From contig MNCI01014752.1 in the NCBI GenBank assembly GCA_015680685.1, positions 618,600-682,599 of the forward strand: DNA of 64,000 nucleotides, in the 5' to 3' direction. The position numbers and the translations under genes were made by a program. This stretch comes from Gnetum montanum (lineage: Eukaryota > Streptophyta > Gnetopsida > Gnetales > Gnetaceae). Shown here in pieces: positions 10,515 to 22,640 of the stretch. The notes under the pieces are model-generated. The model saw only the letters and a program-made list of their open reading frames with translations. It did not search any database and was not told the DNA's origin. How positions within the stretch are numbered: position 1 is the first letter of the stretch; every line of letters starts with the position of its first letter.

Positions 10515-11933
10515 GTAAGTAAAATTATCCTTTTTTCATCTTACTCCATGTTATTTATTTTTGTAACTTATTAAGGTTTAAGTTTTTCTTAAAAACTTAA
10601 AGAAAATTATATTAGAAAAGATCATTGATAAAGAAGAGTTAGTAAAAAGCTTGGTGGCTATCTTTATTTAGAAGTTTAATGATTATTGGTAACTAAATGC
10701 TATGTTTTTCATTCAATATCCTAAATCACCTCAAGTCTACATACAAGCATAGCTAGCAAAATTCACTTCTCCATTTACAAGTTTTAACTTACAAAAATAG
10801 GAAATTGATCAACAATTTTTATGACCAACATCATAGTTGTAATGTCTCATTCTCTACTCATGGATAATAGTTTTACTTTGAATTTTTAGGATTTATAATC
10901 AATGAAATTAATCTTTTCTAGTTTTTAAAGCCTCCTAGGATCCACTAGGCTAAGAGGTAGGTACCATTGACATTCTTAAAATTTGAAAATCATGAAAATT
11001 AACTTATTAATATTCAAAGATAGTGAAATTTAGTAAAGATAGTGAAGAATCAATTAAAAATCATTAAAAATTACTTAAAATAAGAAAAAAACATATGAAA
11101 AATAGTTCCATAAATTTTCATGAAAATAAGAAACATTGTTCATTTTACTCCTAAGGGAGTTAAATACTATTAGGTTAGTCTATAGATGTGGTTGACAAGA
11201 GTTATCCAAGTGGATCCTCCTTAACGAAACCTCTTGCTCATGTTACCCTTGCATAATCACTTCTAGAGATGTTCATGGGTGTATTAGAAGTTAAATGTCA
11301 ATCATGATTAAATCCCAATAGACACACATTGAGCTTCGCTAGAAAACCTTTGCTATATTACACATAACTAAAGAAATCATAATTGCATAATATCAATGAG
11401 GTACGATACATTTGCAAAGATAGAGAAAATGGAATGTGTGGTACTTTACCATGGTCATAATAATTCCAACATGGTAGGTGTGGTTAAAATGACCATCATA
11501 CTTGTTAGGATTCCAAACCAAATCCATCCATTACTAGTAAAATCACATCACATCATTCTTGGGACTATTATCATGGATCCAACTTATCATTACATGAATA
11601 CATACACACTTCAATAATTAAAATAATTTCAAAACATTAAAATAATTAATTAAGTAGAATTTTGAAAGTTCTAAACCTTATGTTACAAGTCAATGATACA
11701 TGTTTAGAAATGGGTTGCATGTCTTTCCAATCACATGGCCAATGCTAATCACATCAAAGGAATACCTTTGAACATGGTTCACATGTCTATCTAGTCACAT
11801 GAATTGACTAGTCTAAGGGATCATAAAATACATAGAAGCATTCTACTTTTGGACATGGGTAAAATGCCCTTTTAGGGGCATTACAAGAATGTTTTTATGA
11901 GAATTATTTATTTATTTATTTTTGTTACCTTAT
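10515..11933. other. Unannotated AT-rich flank of copy C, with an LTR-like end on the complement
   Basis: No supported gene. Read on the complement, the sequence from about 11885 leftward begins TGTAATGCCCCT and has an AATGCCC/GGGGCATT inverted repeat, as some plant LTR starts do, but no partner end is found. ATTT repeats lie at about 11906-11922, just before copy C. Confidence 0.4.
11929..11933. repeat. Target-site duplication of copy C, left
   Basis: CTTAT directly before the LTR matches CTTAC at 21751-21755 in four of five bases, the size expected for Ty3/gypsy integration. Confidence 0.75.
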
Positions 11934-12729
11934 TGATGAGGGGTGAGGTACCCCTACACTCAACCATACGAATACGAGCATCTCACGTGCGATTCAGTTG
12001 AACTCCAAGGACTAAGTGCTTACACGCCTTAATGGAACACTTAAGGTTAATCAATCGCTATCTTCCCAAGCTTACTTGTATTGTCACAGTTGTATGGTTA
12101 AGTAAGCTTGAAGTATGTGATTTTTATATATTTTATTTTTAACGCCTATGCTAATAGGGGAAAGGTGAGGAGAACTAAATGACTAACTTATATTAACTAT
12201 TCACTAACTAAGCTCTAATTATCCTAGCACCAGTATCCGTTCCCACTTGTCGTACACACCCTGAACCAATGCAATGTTACTGGGATTACCAAACGCTACT
12301 CGTTATTGGATTACCAAGCGTTACACACGTGCTCAAAGTGGTCATACTGAATGCACTTAACTAGGAGAGTCAAGGGTTGAGAGAGATTAATTATCTAGGA
12401 AAGCATTTAAACATTTAACAATAATTAAATCCTATTTAGCTTAGTCCATATGCTACAAGGTTTATCAAAAATTTCATCTTTATTTCTGTACCCAAATGTG
12501 TGCTCAGGTAAAAATTTCTTGAATAAAGATCCATTCACTTTGAGACTCCTACTGCAGGCACATGGAAATTATTCTAAATCTGGAATGGTAAAACTTATAT
12601 AGTTTGGCTAAGGGACTAACTCTCGATGTTTGAATAAGGGAAAGCTGCCTCTTATTTATAGACATGATGGGGGGCTGCGATATCATGTATGCAATATCAC
12701 AGGGGCTGACACGATATCGCAACTCATCA
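11934..12729 (-). repeat. 3' LTR of copy C (796 bp)
   Basis: In plus reading it begins TGATGAGGGG and ends GCAACTCATCA, next to the PPT complement. A TATA box (TATAAATA on the complement, 12653-12660) is intact here, while the 5' LTR has a mutated version. GATATC-rich sequence occupies the U3 end (about 12675-12720). Confidence 0.93.
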
Positions 12730-14638
12730 TACCCCCATGAGTGAATGAAAACTCATCCTCAAGTTCCTTACAAAATATTGGAAAGGTATGGGATTATTTG
12801 ACTTGAATAATACTAATGGTGAATGGTGTGACATGTGAATGGATCATCATTACAATACATGACAAAATTAGTGTTCATGACAATGAGTGAACACTAAACA
12901 CATTTGACATGTAGACTTATTTGGTAGTTGAGAGAGAAGAGAGAAGAGAGAGACAAAAGAAGAAGTCTATTGCTGCCGATGCAAAGATTACACTTCCTAT
13001 TGTCCATCCATAAGTGTTCCATCAATCCTATTCCTTTCATAACTACTCTAGCACCAGTCCATTCTAAGTGTTTCCTCCAAATCCAATTCCTTGTTGTATG
13101 ATTTTCATCTACACACAAAACACAGTGTTATATTAGCAAGGGTAAATGAATCACAATGCAGTTAATACCTTGCCTTAGTGCAAGGTCCATTGGCTGAGTT
13201 GTGATATGGCTAATGCAGATCTGGAGATATAATACTAGTGACTACCTGAGGTTTAGGGGTTAAGAAAAAATTGAAAAAATTGGACCAGAACCCCCATGAC
13301 TGAGAGCGAACCTCCAGTAGCAAGAGAATGGAAAAATATAAGGAATAAGAAAGATGGAGAAAAAGAAACAATGGAAACATTGATAAAATGGATGACATAG
13401 GTGAAAATGAACAAAATAAATGGTAATTGTAGAAATGTTTAAGGGAAAGAAATTAACGGATGCACCAAATAGGAATGCCAATGGGTCCTCCCCAAAGTAG
13501 GCTCATGCCCTTAATGCCTTGATAATCCCACATTTAAAGATTTCATAGGCTCTAGAAATGTCATTTTTAAGTAAGAGTTAAAGTCTTAACCACAAGAATT
13601 TATGAAAAAGAAAACAATGCATCAACCAAGATATAGACTATTGATACAATCAGCAATGAGATGAAAAATGGAGAAGACAGATGGAAGAAGAGAATGGAAT
13701 GCAGTCTCAAGAACAAGGTGGTGTATAGCCCCTTGTGTGTTAATGGTTAATATGACTTAGTAGATCTCAAACCAACCTCATCTAGTGACTTCACATTAAT
13801 ACATTCATCCAATCCATCCTCCTAAAGTAACATGAATGCCTCCATCATAGAGTCACCACCATTCCGATGAAACAAAAAAGAAGAAAGTAGGAAGCGAGAA
13901 AGGGCCTTAGTTAGAGGGAACATGTTTGTTGAGTTCCATAACTAATGCTTGTAGCCTAGATGATTATTTCATCTAAGGGGTGTGCTTTGAATTCTTACTT
14001 TTTTTTATGCATGAGAACCACACCATGCAAAGACTTATTATTTTTATTAGCTCAGCTTCCTGATAATGGAGTAACGTCAGAATGTTAAAGAAGACTCAAG
14101 AAGGAAACATCCAAGCACCCAAGAGAAAGGCCAACACAAATGCATCAAATCCCCTTGAATTCACACCCTTTTCAATCCTTGAGTCCTTCTGTAGTTTGAG
14201 AAATGCCTAGTCACCAATTTGTTGATAGTTCTGTTATTAAGAAAGGGACTGTACATTTCCAAGACAAGAGAGACTATAGAAATTCATGGATGTATGGATG
14301 ACATGGACTCATTTCCTTTTATATCAAAACAACCATACTTTAGTATCAACATTATAACTCAAAGATAAAAACCAAACATTAGCAATCAATGGAATACACT
14401 TCATACCATCATCAGGAGCACTTATTAGGTAATGAATTAAACAAAATAAACAAACACACAAAGAAATGAAAGAGTATAAATGATGTTGTAAAAAAACAAG
14501 AAAAGTTAAAGAAATTTGTAAAACAAAAATGTGTAAAAAAAAACTTAAAAAGGAACTGAGGGCCTCAAATGATTAGCATAGGTGGCCATCTCCCCCATGA
14601 CTGAGTTGAAAGGAGGAGATCCAAAATAATGAGCAAGG
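12730..14638 (-). other. 3' untranslated region of copy C
   Basis: It contains the PPT (complement of TACCCCCATGAG, 12730-12741), the exon-like block (12894-13118), the middle PPT-like motif (13289-13300), the conserved stem-loop (13979-14030), the T-rich tract (about 14450-14560) and the first PPT-like motif (14592-14603). Confidence 0.85.
12894..13118 (-). other. Exon-like block in copy C
   Basis: A 74-codon ORF reads WRKHLEWTGA, then HLWMDNRKCNLCIG, matching the block in copy A with conservative differences. It is preceded by an acceptor-like TTTTGTGTGTAG and ATGAAAATCAT. Its function is not recognised. Confidence 0.4.
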
Positions 14639-16022
14639 TTAGCCTCTTTCAGAGGTATTATGTGCATTGGCTATTTTAAGTTCATGGAAGGGTTTGGTTT
14701 GTTGCACATTGACCAATAATCTCTTATCAGGGCTTTCAGGTTTGTATCTGGTCATGGCCCCTAAGGGAAAGGTTGTATGAATAATGTAAGGCCCTTCCCA
14801 CAATGTTTGAAATTTTGTGCATTGTGGCACATGTGTGGGGTTCCAGTAGAGGACCTTATCTCTCGGTTGATACTTAACCTTGCAAATTCTCAAGTCATGA
14901 CGTTGCTTATTATATGCCTTGTGCAACTCATTTGATGACAGGGCAACCAATCGATTTTCGTCTAGCACATTTAGAGTTGCCAATCTTTGTTTTTGTGCTA
15001 GATCAAGGTCAAGGTGGAGGTCACATGCAATGGATAGTGTATAGAGCTCGGTTTGAATTGGAAGCTTTGGAAGTTTTCCGTATACTAACTCATAGGGAGA
15101 GTAGCCAGTAGGGAGTTTCCAAGTGGAGTGGTATGCCCAGAGAGCATCATTTAGTTTAGTGCTCCAATCTCGCCTATATTTGCTAATTGTCCTTGTTAAT
15201 ATTTTAGTAATCTCCTAATTAGTAACCTTGGTTTGGCCATTAGCTTGGGGGTGATAAGGTGTAGTCCATTTATGTTCAACCCCTAAGCGTTGCATCAACT
15301 TCCAAATGTTGCACCCATGATGTGTGTTCCATTATCCGAGATAAGTGCACGTGGCACACCAAACCTATTTACGACTTGTTGTTGCACAAATCATGCAGCT
15401 ATAGACAATGTGCAGTCTATAACAGCAGCTACTTCAACCCATTTTGTTAAATAGTGAACACCAACAATGATGTAAGCTTTTCCATTGGACATTGGTGTAA
15501 TGGGCCCCATAAAATCTATTCTCCAAATGTCGAAGGGTTCCAAAGGTTGAATTCATTGTTGCAGACCCTCCATTCAGTAGTCATTCCCCCATCACATTGA
15601 CAATGTTCACAGGACTGGACAAATTGATGGGCATCCTAAAATAATGTTGGCCAATAATATCCTACAAGAAAGATCTTAATAGCCATTCATCTCGTTGCAT
15701 AGTGACCCCCACAAGGGCCCTCATGATCGTCTTGGAGAACTCTTAGTTGGTCCACATCGGGTACGCACCATCAAACCAAGCCATCAGGACAGACTTTGTA
15801 AAGTTGTCCGTTGATCTCCATGAAGTACTTGGCTTTGTGAAGAAACTGTTTCTTCTTCCTAAAGTCTAGCTCCTGTGGTGTTTGTTGGGAAAGGAGATAG
15901 GTGAGAATGCTACTATACCAATTTGTTTCCATGGGTTGGTTATTCACTATACCAGCAAAGAGGGATTTGTCAAGAAAATGATCGGATATTGTGTATTCAT
16001 CCTCCTTGCTATCCCAATGCAA
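14639..16022 (-). pseudogene. Integrase and RNase H-integrase linker pseudogene (copy C)
   Basis: The linker (SKEDEYTISDHF, 15771-16022) leads to the HHCC zinc-binding region (HEGPCGGHY, then CEHCQCDGG), the core, and a C-terminal domain (14639-14983) with YQPRDKVLYWNP and LWEGPYII. In the core the first two acidic residues are readable (RIDFMG and SDNGTH), but the third reads GQTKVTN, with Lys for the catalytic Glu. Stops and frameshifts break the core. No chromodomain follows. The ancestral frame appears to have run on through the first PPT-like motif. Confidence 0.85.
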
Positions 16023-16039
16023 CCAAGATAAGTGATCTG

Positions 16040-16424
16040 CAACTACATTCTCAATGCCCTTTCAATCTATCATCATTAGATTGAACTCATGTAGGATTAC
16101 CAACCATCATATAATACGAGGGCTAACCGTTAGCTTGTTCATGAGGAACCTAATTGCACTATGATCTATATGAATGTACAATTTGTAACCTAACACATAG
16201 TGCCTAAACTTGTCCAGTGCAAACACTACAGTCATTAATTATTTTTCTATAGTTGTGTAGTTAAGTTGTGCACCGGAGATATTCCTACTTGCACAGTGGA
16301 TGTAATAAGGAAGTTTTTGGTCATCTAATTGTGTAAGTACATCTCCTAAGGCATAATTGGATGCATCAGTCATTATATGGAACAGTTTGGACCAGTCAGG
16401 GGCTTGTAGAATGGGAGTTTCCAC
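16040..16424 (-). pseudogene. RNase H pseudogene (copy C)
   Basis: This domain would degrade RNA in the RNA:DNA hybrid. Readable motifs are FHIMTDASNYALG, YIHCASRNISGAQLNYTT, FRHYVLGYK and HIDHSAIRFLMN. The segment around the usual TEKE motif reads TTIEK followed by a stop. Confidence 0.85.
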
Positions 16425-17669
16425 AAGCTTTTGTTTTAAAGTTTGGAATGCTCATTTTCATTCCTTGGTCCATTTGAATGGTGCATTCTTCTTTTTTAGT
16501 TCTATGAACAGTTTGAAAATCTTGGAGAAGTTCTCAATGAATCTCCTATAGTAGCCAATGTGTCCAAGGGATGACCGAATGTCTTTGACAGTTTCTGGTT
16601 ATCGAGTGATTCCTTGGATAACCCTAAATTTATTTGGGTCTACCTCTATTCCTGAATGTGAAATCGTATGCCCAAGTACTACATCTTCTTGGACCATCAA
16701 ATGGATTTTCTACTAATTGCGCCTTAAGTTGGTTTCTATGCATCTTTTTAGCAATTGCTCTAATCGATCCAAGGCTTGATCAAAGCTTGTTCCATAAGTG
16801 GAGAATTCATCCATAAATACTTCTACTCCATTTCCTATCTGTTGTTGGAATATGCTTAGAATTGGGCATTAAAACATGGTAGGAGCATTGCACAAGCCAA
16901 ATGGCATTTATTTATATTCAAATGTTCCCCAAGGACTAGTAAACGTTGTCTTGGCTTGATCTTCTACTGTTATCCATATTTAGTTGTATCCACTATAACC
17001 ATCTAGAAAACTATAATAACAATGCCCTACTATGGTGTCTAAGACTTGGTCAACGAATGGCAATAGAAAGTGATCCTTGAATGTTGCCATGTTCAACAGC
17101 CTAAAATATATACACATCCTCCATTTGCCTCCCTTTTTAGGCATGATCACTAGAGAGCTAACCCATTCACTATTAGTAATGGGATATATGAACCCAACCT
17201 TAAGAAGCTCTTCTATCTCTTCTTTTACTATTTGTTTCAATTTTGGGTTCAATCGCCTCTGTGGTTGTTTTCAAGGTTTCCTAGAGGGGTCCGTGTAAAT
17301 CCTATGCTAGCATATCCTAGGATCTATTCTGGTTAACTCAGGGTATAACTAGGAAAAGGCTTTTGACCACTTGTTTATCACTTTTAGTAGTCTTTATTTT
17401 TGTTTGGGAATAAGTCTTGTGTTGATGATCACCGGTTTTCCATTTTTGAGGATCATATACTCCAGACCAGTGGGCAATGGTTTCAAATCTAGGGGCTCTT
17501 GTTTAAATCTCTCAAGAATTTCCAACTTCCCTGAATTGATGTTTTCGAGGTTAAGGTTTGGAAGTTGGAAATGGACTTGCTCCAGTGTGTCTATGCTTTC
17601 AATGTAAGCACTAGTTATTCCCTCAGTGAGTTCCATGCATGTTAGCGAATTTCTCTCTTGATCAGCCAT
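16425..17669 (-). pseudogene. Reverse transcriptase pseudogene (copy C)
   Basis: It opens with the tether (SIDTLEQVHFQLPNLNLENI) and continues with LNPKLKQIVKEEIEELL, WVSSLVIMPKKGGKWRMCI, FLDGYSGYN and MPFGLCNAPT. The catalytic box reads VFMDEFS where copy D has VFMDDFS, so the second Asp is Glu. The thumb follows (VLGHTISHSGIEVDP, YYRRFIENFSKI). At least nine stops interrupt it. The match to Athila-type RT is clear. Confidence 0.9.
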
Positions 17670-17700
17670 TAGCCACTGGGTGTCTTCTTGTCAGGTGGCT

Positions 17701-18250
17701 ACTGCATATAGGCACTTTTGTATATTGATGTCTTGTGCACATTGTATGTAGGCAATGCTAAACCTTGCATAACCCATGATTTCTACACGCAATGGAACCC
17801 TATGTCACTATATGCGATACATGGAACTTTCTTCTTCTCAATATTTCCAAAAGTGTTCTTCTTGGATATTTTCAAGGAAAGATCATGGATTCCTAGGCGT
17901 GCATGTATAGTACTAAGCCATGCTCTTCCCATTATTATTGGGAAGTCCCCTTTACCGTTGTTTACTTGTATCACTAGGAAATCAACTGGATATGACCAAC
18001 CACATACAGTGGTAACAATGTCCTCCACAAGTCCCAAAAGGATAGTGATGGACTTGTTAGCCAGCTCTAGTCAGATGTTACTCTTCCTTAATGGAGGTAG
18101 GTTCCAAGCTTTATACATTTCTTGTGATATTAAGTTGACTCTGGAACCTGAGTCCAAAAGAGCTTTACATGGTTCATTCCTAATCACTTGGAGATAGATT
18201 AGAGGACTCCCAGGATCAAAGAATTTCCTGGGAAGGTGGCCCACCTTAAT
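17701..18250 (-). pseudogene. Aspartic protease pseudogene (copy C)
   Basis: The active-site strand PCKALLDSGSRVNLIS is intact (DSG), the best preserved in the window. It is followed by LGLVEDIVTT, FLVIQVNN, FPIIMGRAWLS and LGIHDLSLKIS (17783-18037), and then the spacer with remnants of the Cys-rich element. One stop lies after RKSNI. Confidence 0.85.
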
Positions 18251-20792
18251 CTAGTTAGTAACATCATGTGTTAACATACTCGTGTGCGTTAAGCTCAACT
18301 TTTGGGTTGAAGGAGGCCCCAAATCTTTACTTGGTAGGGAGGTGTTTAGATGTTCAACTACTTGTCATGGTGAGGGCTTGGTTGGATTGTTGGTTCTAAA
18401 GAAAGATCTTTTCTGCATAAGGTTGTCAGAACCAACTACGGGTTGAGGATTCACAGCCCTTGTGAGTTGCTGCGGTTGAGTGGGGAGTACCCCTTCCATT
18501 GTTGGAGCAGGTGATAATGGAGCTATCGATGTGAGAGATGTGGATGGATTTGGAGGATGGTATGTATGTGGTGTGTCTCCCCTAGGAGAAGGAGTCCTAT
18601 AATACTCTTGTATTGTGGAGTCATGTCACCAACAGAGTCATGTGGAGAGATTGGTTGCTGCACATAATAGCCATATGGATCCAGTTGCTGGTAAGGGTAT
18701 TTTTGCCTTGGTGGTGGCATCCCCCATGACTGTCGATATTGCCATTACTAGTGTTGCTCAATAGGTTGTGGCAGAGTTCCACTTGGATAATATGTTAAAG
18801 GTTGGTGGAACTACCTTGGGTTACCTTGGGGAAAACGTAACCTTCGGGGTGCTTTGCATTTCTTAAGTCATGGGTTAAGTGCATACACCTCAGACTCTTG
18901 CAGATGTGAGATTACTAGGCAACATCCATTAAGATGGTTATACTAGCATATCTTACATCCACCATCATTTTTTGCATTAGAATCAACAACCTCTTCGGTG
19001 ATGGCCATTTTTCCCTTACCTTTCTTACGTGCATGGTCCATGTCTCTCTTTTTCTTTTTATCATAGTCACTACCTCGCTCCTTAGACTCTACAATTTTGA
19101 GAACGATTTAAAATCTACTATCTAAGGAGTCCCACATTTGGTCTACCTTTCTATAACTTCTATTGTTAATTTTTTGAGCAGCAAGGTTTTCCTATGCACC
19201 ATCTCTTCAAGTGGTGACTCTTCCTCCTCCTCAAAGAATCTTACTTCCCTTTTTCAAAGGGAAGGATCGCAGTTGTACTCTTCTACACTTTCTCTCTTAC
19301 ATAGCTCTCCTTCTTCCTTAGCTACTTTCTCCAACAATCTATGGATCTAATGGGACCTAAGCTCTGATAATCTCCCTTGGTCATATGTTCCAAGGATTCT
19401 CCTAGTTTCATGCCTAAGTCCATCAACAAGATGGTGTAGTTGATCCTGTTGTGAGTAACCATGGCCTGGGAAATGATGTAACAGTGCATAGTATCAGCCC
19501 ATGGTAGCATCCAAGGGTTCATGAGTTCCTTGCTTCCATCCTTGGCTGTTCTTTCATAGGTTGGACACCTGGGAGTATGTTTGATACTTATCGTTAAATA
19601 GTTCTAGCATCGTACTCCACCTTTGAATGGATTCCAGTTCTAAGGACCGGTACCAACTTTCTGCTTCTTTTAGTAGTGTCCTTGGAAACAACTTTAGCTT
19701 TTTCCTTTCATTCTCAATTTTTTGCAAGGCACATCCATTGTGAAATTCTTGTAACTGGTTTTGAGGATCAGCGTTGTATCCCCCCTCAAATCGTCAGATG
19801 TTTTTCATGTCTAATCTCTTGATCCTGCTATCTTTTTGGTCCCTTGTAGGAATTCTTATGGCCTCCATGATGTCTAACATGCTTTGGGTTGTGAGTATGG
19901 GTTCTTCATTGTCATTTCTTTCATAGCATATGTGATGTCTACGCAATTCCCTACTCTCCCTTCTTCCATGCCTTGATTTCCTAGAATGCCTTCGTCCTCA
20001 CTCTTGACTCTCTCATCGAGGTTTCTCACTCTGTTTACCCTTATCATCATAGTTAGGTTCCTTATGACTACATTCTAATACTGAAGGAGAGGGTGAATGT
20101 GATGATGAAGGTGGAGGAGAAGGAGAACCATCGCCATGATGATGTTTCCTAACTTCTCTTCTGTGGTCTTGGCCCCGATCATGATGACAATCAAAATGCC
20201 CGCCCTTATCATGTGTTTGTGTTCCCTCATTGAACACTTGGTGTTTGTGGGGATCAGAACTAGGATTATGAATTATGGAGTGTAGGTTCTAATACACCAC
20301 CTCTTGGACATCATTAGGAGAGGGAACATTGTTTTGTGGAGAGCCTATTGGAATAGGTTCACCACCCTCAATTTTGCTTAAGACGAGTGGAGCATTATGC
20401 GGCCCTTTGCCCTTCAATGATGTATAGTATCTCTCCTGCCACAAGTCCCTTTGACATTACGCTTCTGTGGGATGGTAATCCCTTGTGTCATAGTCGCATG
20501 CAACGTACTCTATGTACAATTGTGACATGCCTATTCATGCAAGAGCACGAAGGAGCATGTTGGGGACTGCTCAATCTAGAGGCAACACTATGTTACCCTC
20601 CAAGTCTCTCCAACGTAGTTGTTCATCTTGATGGACGATAAAGGTAAAGTTAGGTACATACTCATTGTGATGAATATATACCACACGGAACTATTGAGGC
20701 ACTGGTGGATCTTGGTTACTTGTGTTGTGCCGCCAACTATCTCTAGTGTTGGTCCTAGGCGGTGAAATGCTTTTGTGCGAAGAAGAAGACAT
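18251..20792 (-). pseudogene. gag: Gag pseudogene (copy C)
   Basis: The start is supported by an ATG at 20792-20790 giving MSSSSHKSISPPRTNT, shared with copies D and E. The N-terminal domain contains TFIVHQDEQLRWRDLEGNIVLP. A Ser/Pro-rich and charged segment follows (20013-20237), then a frameshifted capsid domain (about 19500-19800), a helical segment (LWDSLDSRF), the Cys-His motif (GCKIC, YNHLNGCCLVISH, about 18900-18960) and a Pro/Tyr/Gln-rich tail. There are many stops. Confidence 0.85.
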
Positions 20793-20918
20793 TTTTTTCT
20801 TATTCGATGTGCTATTTACCATTATCTTATTTTTCCTTTGATCAACCCTAAGGATTTGTTCTAGCTTCCCAATGATATGGATGATTTCCTAAGTTCTATG
20901 TAGCACACAAACAACTAA

Positions 20919-20938
20919 GTCCTCGGCAACGTCGCCAA
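20919..20938 (-). promoter_or_regulatory. Primer binding site of copy C (tRNA-Asp type)
   Basis: On the complement it reads TTGGCGACGTTGCCGAGGAC, directly after the 5' LTR. Recalled plant tRNA-Asp-type sites read TGGCGCCGTTGCCGGGGA, so this one fits with a few changes. Copies B, D and E have more decayed versions of the same site. Confidence 0.8.
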
Positions 20939-21750
20939 TGATGACTGGCAAGGTACCCCTACACTCAACCATACCAATACAAGCGTCTCACACATGATCT
21001 AGTAGAACTCCAAGGACTAAGTGCTTACATGCATTAATGGAACACTTAAGGTTAATCAATCACTATCTTCCCAAGCTTACTTGTATTGTTCCGGTTGTAT
21101 GGTTAAGTAAGCTTGAGGTATGTGATTTTTATATCTTTTATCTTTTTAATGCCTATGCTAATAGGGGAAAGATGAGGAGAACTAAATGACTAACTTATAT
21201 TAACTATTCACTAACTATGCTCTAATTTTCCTAGCACCAGTATCTATTCCCACTTGCTGCACACACCCTGAACCAGTGCAATGCTGTTGGGATTACCAAA
21301 CGCTACTTGTTACTGGGTTACCAAGCATTACACACGTGCTCAAAGCGGTCGTACTGAATGCACTTAACTAGGAGAGTCAATGGTTGAGAGAGATTAATTA
21401 TCTAGGAAAACATTTAAACATTTAACAATAATTAAATCCTATTTAGCTTAGTCCATATGCTACAAGGTTTATCAGAAAGTTTGTCTTTATTGCCATACAC
21501 AAATGTGTGCTCAGGTACAATTTGCTCGAATAAAGATCCGTTCACTTTGAGACTCCTACTGTGGGCACACAAAAATTATTCTAACTCTGGAATGGTAAAA
21601 ATACTATAGTTTGGCTAAGGGACTAACTCTCAATGTTTGAAAAAGGAAAAGTCACTACTTATTTAAAGACATGACGACAGGCTGCAATATCGTGTACGCA
21701 ATATTGCAGTGGCCGACGGGATATCGTGTACACGATATCACGGCTCATCA
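20939..21750 (-). repeat. 5' LTR of copy C (812 bp)
   Basis: In plus reading it begins TGATGACTGG and ends CACGGCTCATCA. The TATA position has decayed to TTTAAATA on the complement. The U3 end carries a perfect 20-bp palindrome. Confidence 0.93.
21720..21739. promoter_or_regulatory. Perfect 20-bp palindrome in U3 of copy C
   Basis: GATATCGTGTACACGATATC is its own reverse complement. It lies 11 bp from the LTR end and upstream of the TATA position, matching the palindrome placement in copy A. Confidence 0.9.
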
Positions 21751-22215
21751 CTTACTAAAGGTCAAGGAAACATGAATATTTAAAATATTTTTTCCTAATA
21801 AAAATACAAATAAGAGTGGTGGTCTAGCAATGTGGGCCAATGGAAACTAGGATGAAGTTTCAAGGAATTAGCAAATTCCCTTGATATCACATCCTTTCTC
21901 ATAGCCTCTTGGTGCTTCCTTCTTTCTTTAAGGCATAGTGGTCATGAGTTCATTGAAGTTATTTAGTGTGATTATGATCACATTATTTCCATGACAAGAA
22001 CCTTTTATTATTTAAAAGTGGAGGGAAGAATTATGTGGTCTCATTGTCATGTGTAATTATCTCTTCCTTAGGTGAATAACATAGAATAATTTTTTAACTA
22101 TGTGCTATAATTCCTACATCATGATTGACAATGATACTAATAAAAAAAACTTACCGAAAAGAAACATAAATTTTGCTTAGATCATTGATCCATCTTATTA
22201 AATACTAAAATTTTT
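21751..22215. other. Right flank of copy C, nothing recognised
   Basis: AT-rich sequence starting with the right target duplication CTTAC (21751-21755). No gene or element similarity seen. Confidence 0.6.
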
Positions 22216-22250
22216 CTAAGGCATTACATGGAACTTATGCGATGCCTTAG
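22216..22250. repeat. Hairpin at the edge of fragment F
   Basis: CTAAGGCAT (22216-22224) pairs perfectly with ATGCCTTAG (22242-22250). TATGCGATGC and CATGGAACTT are each repeated within the next 40 bases, where copy F protease sequence begins. Confidence 0.8.
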
Positions 22251-22640
22251 TGGTTCATAAATTATGCGATGCATGGAACTTGCTTCTTCTTGATCTTTCT
22301 AACTACATTTTTCTTAAATATTTCCAAGGAAAGATCTCTTATGCTCATTATTGCATCAATAGTGGTTATCCATGCCCTTTCCATAATGATTAGTATGTCC
22401 CCCTTATAGTTCTTAACCTTGGCTACTAGGAAATCAATAGGATAAGACCACCCATAGACAATGGTCACAATGTCTTCTACTAGTCTCAATGGAATAGTAA
22501 AGGATTGGTTTGCTAATTTCAATTGAATATTTCTCTTCTTGAGAAGTGGTAGGTTCCAGGTAGTGTTCATTTCATGAGAAATCAAGTTAACATTGGATCT
22601 TGCATTAAGAAGAGCTTTACATGGTTCATTCCCTAGAATC
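22251..22640 (-). pseudogene. Aspartic protease pseudogene (fragment F)
   Basis: The active-site strand reads PCKALLNARSNVNLIS, with Asn, Ala and Arg at the DSG positions, so it is inactive. It continues as NLPLLKKRNIQLKLANQS, LRLVEDIVTIVYGWSYP and ILIIMERAW, then breaks off at VPCIA. It is one uninterrupted frame from 22585 to 22262. Confidence 0.85.

Larger units (their letters stand above)
11934..21750 (-). mobile_element. Copy C: full-length Athila-type Ty3/gypsy element (9,817 bp)
   Basis: This is the only uninterrupted complete copy. On the complement the order is 5' LTR (20939-21750), PBS (20919-20938), gag, protease, RT, RNase H, integrase, 3' untranslated region and 3' LTR (11934-12729). 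The two LTRs differ at many positions by eye, mostly transitions, so the insertion is not recent. Gag and pol carry many stops and some small frameshifts. RT has lost one catalytic Asp and integrase has Lys at its catalytic Glu, so this copy is dead. Confidence 0.95.

Noticed and set aside
11396-11617. 73-codon plus-strand ORF as a gene
   Set aside because: Simple composition and no recognisable domain; expected by chance in this length of sequence.
17718-18197. 159-codon plus-strand ORF opposite the protease of copy C
   Set aside because: It is the antisense shadow of the protease and spacer, which match known family motifs on the complement.
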